NCBI GenBank assembly: GCA_018660305.1
Contig: JABJKO010000069.1
Coordinates: forward strand, 1 to 13,811
Length of the DNA: 13,811 nt
Source: Rhodospirillaceae bacterium
GTDB taxonomy: Bacteria > Pseudomonadota > Alphaproteobacteria > MPNO01 > UBA2964
Direction: 5' to 3'
A program made the position numbers and the translations under genes. Within the stretch, counting starts at the first letter, position 1. Each line of letters starts with the position of its first letter. A model generated the notes under the pieces. That model did no database searches. It saw nothing but the letters and a program-made list of their open reading frames with translations, and was not told where the DNA came from. Positions 1 through 6,363 of the stretch are shown here, piece by piece.

Positions 1-903
1 ACGACTTTTCTGGGCCACAGAATTCGCCTTCCGGTGATGCTGGCGCCCATCGGCTCGTTGCAGCTTGTTGATTCCGGCGGTGCCGTAACCGCTGCGGAAG
101 TGGCCGCCGCTTATCAGACAATTTATTTTTGCAGTTCGGTCACAAGCCCTGGCCGTGATGAGGTCGGCGCTGCGACCAATGCACCAAAGGTGTTCCAACT
201 CTATGTCCGTGGCGATGACGACTGGATCGACGAGCAGGTAAAGCTCGCCATGGATGCCGGGTTCGAAATATTTTGTCTCACCGTGGACACCGCCCATTAC
301 AGCCGCCGGGAACGTGATTTGATCAAGCGTTGGCAACCCTCGGCACGCAGGGGGCGAGGGTCCGAGGGTGGTGATTTTCAGAAGACGCTGACCTGGGACA
401 ACGTCAAGCGTTTCAAGGACAAGCATGACATCCCGCTCATCATCAAGGGCATCGCGACGCCCGAGGATACCGAGATAGCCTGCGAGCATGGCGTCGAATG
501 TATCTATGTATCGAACCATGGCGGGCGCCAGCTCGACCATGGGCTGGGGTCGGTTGACGTCCTGCCCGATGTTGTTGATGCCGCCGCGGGCCGGGCCAGC
601 GTCATTGTTGATGGCGGCTTCCTGCGCGGCACCGACGTGATCAAGGCGCTGGCGCTCGGCGCGGATGCGGTCTGTATCGGCAAGCTGCAGGGCCTCGGCC
701 TCGCCGCCGGCGGCAAGGACGGACTGTTTCATATGCTACGACTGCTCGAAGCCGAGATCCGGACCTCCATGTCCCTTCTCGGGCTTCATAATTTCGAGGA
801 AATCGATCGAAGCTTCGTCGAGGAAGCGGAGCCGGTGATCGATCCCTATCAGACGAGTCCCTATATCCACATCGACTTCCCAGAATTGGAGTACGACAGA
901 TGA
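1..903 (+). CDS. FMN-dependent 2-hydroxy-acid dehydrogenase/oxidase, C-terminal part (5' end outside window)
   Basis: The reading frame is open from base 1, so about 300 residues are visible and the N-terminus is cut by the window edge. The family is usually 350-390 residues. These TIM-barrel flavoproteins oxidise L-2-hydroxy acids (glycolate, lactate, mandelate) to 2-oxo acids. Visible active-site elements, in order, are FQLYV (substrate tyrosine), LTVDT followed by RRERD, IIKG (flavin-contacting lysine) and the signature SNHGGRQLD with the catalytic histidine at visible residue 173 and arginine at 176. The C-terminal part (GTDVIKALALGADAV, then LGLAAGG) resembles (S)-mandelate dehydrogenase. 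The FMN-phosphate region is unusual: the expected GG-V/F-R-R-G is GGFLRG, and the expected IGR is IGK. The stop overlaps the next start by 4 bp (ATGA), so the gene is coupled to a ThDP enzyme. The family call is firm; the substrate and acceptor are unknown. Confidence 0.93.
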   Translation, partial: TTFLGHRIRLPVMLAPIGSLQLVDSGGAVTAAEVAAAYQTIYFCSSVTSPGRDEVGAATNAPKVFQLYVRGDDDWIDEQVKLAMDAGFEIFCLTVDTAHYSRRERDLIKRWQPSARRGRGSEGGDFQKTLTWDNVKRFKDKHDIPLIIKGIATPEDTEIACEHGVECIYVSNHGGRQLDHGLGSVDVLPDVVDAAAGRASVIVDGGFLRGTDVIKALALGADAVCIGKLQGLGLAAGGKDGLFHMLRLLEAEIRTSMSLLGLHNFEEIDRSFVEEAEPVIDPYQTSPYIHIDFPELEYDR

Positions 904-2711
904 ACGAAGTCACCAAAGACCTCAAGAATATCGACCGGCCGGTCAATCTCGGTAATCCGCAGATGGGCTGGGCGAGCGATGTCGCCGCGGAAATGCTGCG
1001 CCGGCTGGGCATCAAGTATATTTCGCTCAATCCCGGCGCCAGCTATCGCGGGCTCCATGACAGCATCGTCAATTATCTCGGGAACGAAGATCCGCAGATG
1101 TTGATCTGCCTGCATGAGGATCACGCGGTTCACGTCGCCCAGGGTTATGCCAAGGCGACCGGAGAGCCCATGGCCTGCGCGCTTCATTCCAATGTGGGCC
1201 TCATGCATGGCCTTATGGCGACCTTCAACGCCTGGTGCAACCGGGCGCCGATCATCATGATGGGCGCGACCGGGCCGGTGGATGCGCCGCTCCGGCGGCC
1301 CTGGATCGACTGGATCCATACCGCCAAGGATCAGGGCGCGCTTCTGCGCAACTACACCAAGTGGGACGACGAGCCGCGCTCGGCGGAAGCCATTGTGGAG
1401 ACCATGTACCGCGCCAATCAGATGGCGCGCAGTGAGCCGCCGGGACCGGTCTATGTCTGTCTTGACGCCGGCCTGCAGGAAGAAGCGCTGGATGGGGATA
1501 TCGAAATCCCGGACGCCAGCCGGTTCGCACCCTCCGATCCGCCGCGCGCGTCGGAAAATGCGGTGGCCGAAGTCGCTGCACTGCTGATGGCGGCGAAGAA
1601 CCCGGTCGTCATGATCGGCCGCAGCGGACGGTCTCAGGAAGCCTGGGACAATAGGGTGAAGCTGGCTGAACTCTGCGGCGCCGGGGTGTTCACGAACCTG
1701 CGCAATTCAGCCGTGTTCCCCAGTAGCCATCTGCTTCATGTGGGACGGCCCGCGGGTGGTGTAAACCCGGCAATGCGCGAAGCGGTGCATGGCGCCGATT
1801 TGATTCTCAGTCTCAACTGGCTCGATTTTGGCGGCACCCAGCGATTGCTGAAACGGGATGGCCCCATCAAAGGCAAGATCATCCACTGCTCCATGGAATC
1901 GTATGTCCATACGGGATACGGCATGGAGTTGTTTGAACTTCCCGAGGCCGATATCAAGATCGAGGCCGATCACGATGCGTTCGTCGCTCAGCTGTTGGCG
2001 GAAATTGCCAAGCAGGGTACCGCATCGACCTGGGACGGCAACCGCGTCGGACCGGAACCGGAAGAATACGAACTCATCGCGAGCCGTGACGCCGGTACCA
2101 ACATTGAACCGGCGGATATCGTCACGGCGCTGGCGGAAGCGCAGGGTGATCGCAAGCTGAGCGTCAATCGTGTCGCGTCCGGCGGTATGGGGCCTGCCTA
2201 TGAGATTACCGGCCCGCTTTCTTATCTCGGGCATGACGGCGGTGGCGGACTGGCTTCCGGCCCCGGCACCTCGGTGGGCGCCGCGCTGGCGGTCAAGGGC
2301 ACCGGCTGGTTGCCGGTTGCCGTACTCGGCGATGGCGATTTCATGCAGGGTAATACGGCGCTCTGGACTGCCGCCAAGTACCAGATTCCCATGCTGGTGA
2401 TCATTTCCAACAACCGCTCGAACTTCAACGACGAACTGCATCAGGAAACGGTGGCCAAGGATCGTGACCGGCCGGTGGAAAACCGCTGGATCGGCATGCG
2501 GATCAGCGAGCCGGATATCGGGCTCGCCCGTCTTGCCAAGTCTCTGGGCTTTGAAACACAGGGACCGATCGAAAAAATGGGCGATTTGCTGCCCGCCATC
2601 GAAGCTGGTCTGAAAGCGGTGGAAGACGGCAAATGCCACTTCATCGATGTTCATGTTTCAACCGGCTATGCCGTACCGCCTTTGATGCGCGGCGGCAGCA
2701 AGGGCGAATAA
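900..2711 (+). CDS. ThDP-dependent benzoylformate decarboxylase/acetolactate synthase-like enzyme, copy 1
   Basis: This 603-residue protein has the full three-domain layout of ThDP enzymes. The N-terminal Pyr domain carries NPGAS (residues 44-48), the cofactor-activating glutamate E73 in LHEDHAV, and LHSNVG with H96. The C-terminal PP domain carries the ThDP/Mg motif GDG (477-479), then 24 residues, then NN (504-505). LHS..G, the following AW, and ALWTAAKYQIP after GDG align by eye with benzoylformate decarboxylase, whose catalytic H70 corresponds to H96. The serine of that enzyme's NPGS motif (S26) is alanine here. A non-oxidative 2-oxo-acid decarboxylase or a carboligase is therefore likely; acetolactate synthase itself is less likely. 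The start overlaps the upstream stop (ATGA), with GGAG at 888-891. The upstream enzyme should make a 2-oxo acid, a suitable substrate. The next gene is a close paralogue. Confidence 0.9.
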   Translation: MNEVTKDLKNIDRPVNLGNPQMGWASDVAAEMLRRLGIKYISLNPGASYRGLHDSIVNYLGNEDPQMLICLHEDHAVHVAQGYAKATGEPMACALHSNVGLMHGLMATFNAWCNRAPIIMMGATGPVDAPLRRPWIDWIHTAKDQGALLRNYTKWDDEPRSAEAIVETMYRANQMARSEPPGPVYVCLDAGLQEEALDGDIEIPDASRFAPSDPPRASENAVAEVAALLMAAKNPVVMIGRSGRSQEAWDNRVKLAELCGAGVFTNLRNSAVFPSSHLLHVGRPAGGVNPAMREAVHGADLILSLNWLDFGGTQRLLKRDGPIKGKIIHCSMESYVHTGYGMELFELPEADIKIEADHDAFVAQLLAEIAKQGTASTWDGNRVGPEPEEYELIASRDAGTNIEPADIVTALAEAQGDRKLSVNRVASGGMGPAYEITGPLSYLGHDGGGGLASGPGTSVGAALAVKGTGWLPVAVLGDGDFMQGNTALWTAAKYQIPMLVIISNNRSNFNDELHQETVAKDRDRPVENRWIGMRISEPDIGLARLAKSLGFETQGPIEKMGDLLPAIEAGLKAVEDGKCHFIDVHVSTGYAVPPLMRGGSKGE

Positions 2712-2724
2712 CGGGCTCAGGAAT

Positions 2725-2730
2725 AAGGAG
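2725..2730 (+). promoter_or_regulatory. Ribosome binding site fixing the start of the second ThDP gene
   Basis: AAGGAG lies 7 bases before the ATG at 2738. The same frame stays open upstream to an ATG-like start at 2633, inside the preceding gene. The strong site, and the protein similarity to copy 1 that begins right after 2738, decide for the downstream start. Confidence 0.85.
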
Positions 2731-2737
2731 AAAGATA

Positions 2738-4531
2738 ATGGCTAAAGTAGATGACACGGACCGGCCCGTTAATGTTGGCAACCCGCAGATGGGATGGGCC
2801 AGCGACGTGGCGGTTGAAATGCTCGGTCGCATGGGTATCAAGTATCTCTCCATGAACCCGGGGGCGAGCTATCGCGGGTTCCACGACAGTATTGTGAATT
2901 ATGCAGGCAACAGCGATCCGCAGATGCTGCTGTGTCTGCATGAGGATCATGCGGTTCATATCGCCCAGGGTTATGCCAAGGCGACGGACGAACCCATGGG
3001 CTGCATCCTGCATTCCAATGTCGGGCTGATGCACGGCATGATGGGGATCTTCAACGCCTGGTGTAACCGGGTGCCCATGGTGATCATGGGGGCGACCGGT
3101 CCGGTGGATGCGCCCAAGCGCCGCCCCTGGATCGACTGGATCCACACCATGAAGGATCAGGGCGCCCTGATCCGCAACTTCGTCAAATATGACGACGAAC
3201 CGCGCTCGGCTCAGGCGCTCGCCGAAACCATGGTGCGGGTCAACAAGACCATCCGGTCGGCACCGACCGCGCCGGCCTATGTGTGTCTCGATGCCGGATT
3301 ACAGGAAAGCAGCATCGATCCCGAAATGAAGCTGCCTGACGTCAGCCGCTTCCAGCCGCCGGCACCCACACCGGGGCCGCAGAAAAGCATCGACGAAGCC
3401 GCCGAGCTGCTGTGCAACGCCAAGAACCCGGTGATCATGGCCGGACGTCTCAAGCGTGACCAGGAAGGCTGGGACAACCGCATCAAGCTGGCGGAATTGC
3501 TCGGTGCCGGTGTTGTGACCGACATGAAAACAGCCATCAGCTTCCCGACGGATCATCTGTTGCATCTGGCACCGCCCAGCAACCGCCCTCGTGAAGAAGC
3601 CGTGGCGGCCATGAAGGAAGCCGATGTGATCCTCGACCTCAACTGGGTCGATCTCGCCGGTACATTCAAGCTGGTGTTTGGACGCGATGACGTAAACGCC
3701 AAGGTCATTCATGTCTCGATGGATTCAATCATTCATAATGGTTGGTCCACCGATCACATGGGCATGCCGCTTGGCGACGTGACCATGCTGGCCGAACCCG
3801 AACCCGTCGTGGAGCAGCTTCTGGCGGCCTGCGAAAAACGGCTCGGCGGCAAGTCCAAATGGGACGGCAAGAACAAGGGCCGGACCGCCGATATCGACGC
3901 CGATCTCAGTGAAATGGACCAGGATGGCGAGATCTCCGTCGAGGCGCTCACCCTTGGTGTTGACGCCGTGCGCAAGGGAGGCCGCAAGATCACCCTCACC
4001 AACGTCACCATCGGCTGGGCGGCGGACGGCTATCACTTCAGCCATCCGCTGGACTATCTCGGCAATGACGGTGGCGGCGGGCTGGGATCCGGCATGGGTA
4101 CCGCCATCGGCGGCGGTCTCGCCCTACAGGATACCGACCGGACCGTGGTGGCCGTACTCGGCGATGGCGATTCCATGCAGGGGTCGTCCGCGTTATGGAC
4201 CGCGGCCCATTACAGTATTCCGGTACTGGTCCTGATTTCCAACAATCGCTCCAACTTTAACGACGAGATCCATCAGGAGACCGTCGCCAAAATGCGGGGC
4301 AGGGCCGTGGAAAACCGATGGATCGGTCAGCGTATCGATGATCCGGAAGTGGATATCGCGGAATACGCGGCGGCGCTAGGTGTTGACTCTGCCGGTCCGG
4401 TGACCAAGGTCGGCGAACTGGTTCCGGCCATCGAAGCGGCTCTCAAGGTCGTGGATTCGGGCAAGCCTTATGTGCTCAACGTGCATGTGCAAAAAGGCTA
4501 CGCCGTCGCACCACCGGCGCGCGAAGCATAA
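2738..4531 (+). CDS. ThDP-dependent benzoylformate decarboxylase/acetolactate synthase-like enzyme, copy 2
   Basis: The 597-residue protein is a tandem paralogue of the preceding gene. By eye about three quarters of the residues match over the first 185 positions, with lower similarity in the middle domain. It keeps every expected ThDP element: NPGAS near residues 40-44, the activating glutamate E69 in LHEDHAV, LHSNVG with H92, GDG at 475-477 and NN at 502-503. Like its partner it has alanine where benzoylformate decarboxylase has S26. Both copies also share an unusual block right after the NN, NRSNFNDE-(L/I)-HQETVAK. The start at 2738 is preceded by AAGGAG. The gene lies 26 bp after copy 1 and is followed by a strong terminator, so the three + strand genes form the end of one operon. 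It may be a second substrate-specific decarboxylase or a partner subunit; the sequence does not decide. Confidence 0.9.
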   Translation: MAKVDDTDRPVNVGNPQMGWASDVAVEMLGRMGIKYLSMNPGASYRGFHDSIVNYAGNSDPQMLLCLHEDHAVHIAQGYAKATDEPMGCILHSNVGLMHGMMGIFNAWCNRVPMVIMGATGPVDAPKRRPWIDWIHTMKDQGALIRNFVKYDDEPRSAQALAETMVRVNKTIRSAPTAPAYVCLDAGLQESSIDPEMKLPDVSRFQPPAPTPGPQKSIDEAAELLCNAKNPVIMAGRLKRDQEGWDNRIKLAELLGAGVVTDMKTAISFPTDHLLHLAPPSNRPREEAVAAMKEADVILDLNWVDLAGTFKLVFGRDDVNAKVIHVSMDSIIHNGWSTDHMGMPLGDVTMLAEPEPVVEQLLAACEKRLGGKSKWDGKNKGRTADIDADLSEMDQDGEISVEALTLGVDAVRKGGRKITLTNVTIGWAADGYHFSHPLDYLGNDGGGGLGSGMGTAIGGGLALQDTDRTVVAVLGDGDSMQGSSALWTAAHYSIPVLVLISNNRSNFNDEIHQETVAKMRGRAVENRWIGQRIDDPEVDIAEYAAALGVDSAGPVTKVGELVPAIEAALKVVDSGKPYVLNVHVQKGYAVAPPAREA

Positions 4532-4557
4532 TCGAACAACCCGGGGAAGAAGAGTGG

Positions 4558-4592
4558 CCCCCGTCACCATCAGGGTGGCGGGGGTTTTCTTT
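4558..4592 (+). terminator. Rho-independent terminator of the oxidase/ThDP operon
   Basis: An 11-bp stem pairs 4558-4568 (CCCCCGTCACC) with 4574-4584 (GGTGGCGGGGG), with one T-G wobble and a five-base loop. It is followed directly by TTTTCTTT on the + strand. It lies 26 bp after the stop of the second ThDP gene and before the convergent MBL gene. In the opposite direction no clean T-run follows the stem, so it works best for the + strand operon. Confidence 0.92.
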
Positions 4593-4613
4593 GATCTTGA
4601 TCGGGACGACCGG

Positions 4614-5621
4614 TCAGTCGCTCAGTTCGAGATAGGTTTTCTTGATATTCCATCGGTGAAAGCCGCTGGTCAGAGGCCGAATGTTTTCGAGCGGTGAGCC
4701 CTTCGGCGGCAGGAAACGTTCCTCCAGCGGGTTTAGCGCCAGTGTTTCGTCAAGGGAATGACCCTTGCGGAGGGAGTCCCGTACGGTTTCGATATGGGCA
4801 GCCAGATAAGTCAGGCTGAAATCGACCATGGTTCCATTGGTGATCACACCATGTCCGGGCACGATGGTTTTGATATCCAGGGTCTGTTTCATACGGGCGA
4901 CGGATTTGAGGTATTCACCGGATTTGCCTTCGATGGCCCAGGGAATGATCGCCGTGCCAAAGATCATGTTGCCGGTCCAGGCGGCCTTTGCATCCGGTGA
5001 ATAGACTACCGTATCGCCGGGGGTGTTGCCGTGACCAAAGTGATGGAGCTGAACAATCCGGCCGCCAAGGTCGATCTGCATGAATTTGTCATAGACTACG
5101 TCCGGTAAGCGTAGCTTTGCATCGGCATAAACGCCCCGATCTCCATTTACGGGCGCCAGCAGGTTTCTCTTTTCCTCCTCGAAATGACGCATGGCTTCCG
5201 CCGTCTTGCGGTGGGCGATGATGGTGGTGGTTTTAGGGAAGGCGTAATTGCCGAATGTATGATCGCCATGCGCGTTTGTATTGACCAGATAGAGGATGGG
5301 TTTGTCGGTCACTCTGCGCACCGCTGCCTGAATTTTATTTGCCATGGTGGCGTTGATATGGGCGTCGATGACCAGAACCCCGCGGGTGCCAACAATGAAG
5401 CCGCCATTATCCACCGGGGGACGGGTGGATAGGAGGGCGTATACGCCTGGTGACAGATCATTTGTATTGAGCTCCGCCGACTGCGGATGGACCGGCGGCG
5501 GCAGCCACTCCGATGGCGGCGTAAAACCGCCGAACGATGTCTCCGCCGTGGCCGGGCCGGTCAGGCCGCTAAGCAATGTTGTTACCAAAGCGGCTTTCCA
5601 GATGTTGTGTCGTGCTTTCAT
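4614..5621 (-). CDS. Secreted metallo-beta-lactamase-fold protein with altered metal ligands
   Basis: The 335-residue protein starts with a Sec-type signal peptide: a basic start, a hydrophobic stretch at about residues 8-20, then GPATA followed by E, with likely cleavage after residue 26. The mature protein is therefore expected in the periplasm. The MBL fold is shown by GVLVIDAH (81-88), the first metal motif NTNAHGDHTFGN (114-125), HFGHGNTPGDTVVY (H197), WTGN (N218) and VPGHG (H257). The usual HxHxDH is NxHxDH here (N116, H118, D120, H121), and the aspartate usually found in the GD motif is N218. The metal site may thus be reduced or specialised. AGGAG lies about 8 bases before the ATG. 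It follows the MarR gene by 67 bp, with a putative MarR operator between them. Relatives include alkylsulfatase-, quinoprotein-relay- and B-class lactamase-like proteins; the substrate is unknown. Confidence 0.88.
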   Translation of the reverse strand: MKARHNIWKAALVTTLLSGLTGPATAETSFGGFTPPSEWLPPPVHPQSAELNTNDLSPGVYALLSTRPPVDNGGFIVGTRGVLVIDAHINATMANKIQAAVRRVTDKPILYLVNTNAHGDHTFGNYAFPKTTTIIAHRKTAEAMRHFEEEKRNLLAPVNGDRGVYADAKLRLPDVVYDKFMQIDLGGRIVQLHHFGHGNTPGDTVVYSPDAKAAWTGNMIFGTAIIPWAIEGKSGEYLKSVARMKQTLDIKTIVPGHGVITNGTMVDFSLTYLAAHIETVRDSLRKGHSLDETLALNPLEERFLPPKGSPLENIRPLTSGFHRWNIKKTYLELSD

Positions 5622-5655
5622 GATCTTTCTCCTGTTGGTCGGTTGGTGAGTTAAA

Positions 5656-5673
5656 AAGGTGTAACTACACTTA
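5656..5673. promoter_or_regulatory. Putative MarR operator upstream of the MBL gene
   Basis: AAGGTGTA-AC-TACACTTA is an 18-bp imperfect palindrome with perfect 5-bp inner arms (GTGTA/TACAC). It starts 35 bp upstream of the MBL start codon, in the gap after the MarR gene. It matches the palindrome upstream of the MarR gene, giving a shared pattern of TARRTGTA, two bases, TACAYYTA with one or two deviations. Size and symmetry fit MarR-family operators; binding is inferred. Confidence 0.65.
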
Positions 5674-5688
5674 AAGAGGCAATTTTTT

Positions 5689-6111
5689 TTAAGCCAGTTG
5701 GGTGACGTGACTTAAATCACCCAATAGCCGTGTCCATCTTGTATGTCCGAGATTATCCGCAATGCGGGTCTGGGTTTCTTTCCACAGCGGCTCCGCTTCG
5801 GCGAGGATTCGTCGGCCCTTTGATGTGAGGGCGATCACCCGGCGCCGTTTGTCTTCTCCCGGTTGGGAATCCAGATAACCTGCTTCGTGCAGGGGTTTTA
5901 GATTGCGGGTGAGGGTGGTGCGATCCATTACCAAAGCCGAGGCAAGTTCGCTCATGCCAATCGGGCCCATCGCCTTGGCAATTGTCAGAATAGCGACCTG
6001 GTTCGCGCGTAATCCGACCGGCCGAAGGGCATCGTCATAAATCTGGGTCAATGCCCGCGTTGCCTTGCGAAGGTTGAAGCAGGTGCAGTTTTCAAAGGCG
6101 TGAAGGTCCAT
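5689..6111 (-). CDS. MarR-family winged-helix transcriptional regulator
   Basis: At 140 residues this is the normal MarR length. The helical dimerisation ends flank a winged helix-turn-helix at about residues 35-100: IGMSELASALVMDRTTLTRN is the HTH with its recognition helix, and GEDKRRRVIALTSKG is the wing with the characteristic acidic-basic tip. Proteins of this family usually repress genes and release DNA on binding a small aromatic ligand or on cysteine oxidation. A CxC pair (C9, C11) at the N-terminus could be redox- or metal-sensitive, but this is speculative. The gene is first in a - strand pair with the MBL gene. Palindromes of the same type occur in its own promoter and before the MBL gene, which points to autorepression and control of the MBL gene. 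The effector is unknown. Confidence 0.93.
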   Translation of the reverse strand: MDLHAFENCTCFNLRKATRALTQIYDDALRPVGLRANQVAILTIAKAMGPIGMSELASALVMDRTTLTRNLKPLHEAGYLDSQPGEDKRRRVIALTSKGRRILAEAEPLWKETQTRIADNLGHTRWTRLLGDLSHVTQLA

Positions 6112-6136
6112 CGGATTTTCCGTTGTCTGTTACTAA

Positions 6137-6154
6137 TAGATGTATATACACCTA
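6137..6154. promoter_or_regulatory. Putative MarR autoregulatory operator
   Basis: TAGATGTA-TA-TACACCTA is an 18-bp palindrome with one mismatch between the arms (on the - strand it reads TAGGTGTA-TA-TACATCTA). It lies 25 bp upstream of the MarR start codon and covers the -10 region of the predicted promoter, which is ideal for repression. It shares arm sequence with the site at 5656-5673. Confidence 0.7.
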
Positions 6155-6170
6155 ATGAAATCCGTTTCAA
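6141..6170 (-). promoter_or_regulatory. Predicted sigma-70 promoter of the MarR-MBL unit
   Basis: On the - strand TTGAAA (6170-6165) is followed by TATATA (6148-6143) at 16-bp spacing, or TATACA (6146-6141) at 18-bp spacing. Both are good matches to the consensus, and the -10 hexamer sits inside the palindrome described at 6137-6154. The MarR start codon is about 30 bp downstream. Confidence 0.65.
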
Positions 6171-6245
6171 GACCCAGGCGAGGTATTTCGGTCATTTCTC
6201 TGTTAACAATCCTACCGAATAAAAACGCTGGACGCCCACTTTCAA

Positions 6246-6264
6246 ACCAATTGTGACCAATTGG
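6246..6264. repeat. Direct repeat ACCAATTG with 10-bp period
   Basis: ACCAATTG occurs at 6246-6253 and again at 6256-6263, exactly 10 bp (about one helical turn) apart. Each contains the palindrome CAATTG. It lies in the 209-bp gap between the hydrolase end (6364) and the MarR operator. The rest of that gap shows no gene and no convincing terminator. On the - strand the repeat can also fold as a weak AT-rich CCAATT/AATTGG hairpin followed by TTT, so a weak terminator for the hydrolase gene is an alternative reading. Confidence 0.4.
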
Positions 6265-6363
6265 CCCTCGATACAGGCCAAACGATTCCACGCTTGTGTT
6301 ACGGCGACCGGCTTAAATCACGACCATTAGCAGTCATTCGGTAAATCGAAAGCGATCCCTAAA

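Noticed and set aside
1707..2654. Long - strand open frame of 315 codons inside the first ThDP gene
   Set aside because: It has no recognisable motif, and the + strand frame carries the complete ThDP motifs; it is an antisense shadow of a high-G+C gene.
2633..2737. N-terminal extension of the second ThDP gene
   Set aside because: It lies inside the end of the first ThDP gene; AAGGAG and the similarity to copy 1 both support the start at 2738.
4558..4592. Bidirectional terminator serving the MBL gene as well
   Set aside because: On the - strand the stem is followed by CACTCTTCTTCC-type sequence rather than a T-run, so strong termination in that direction is not supported.
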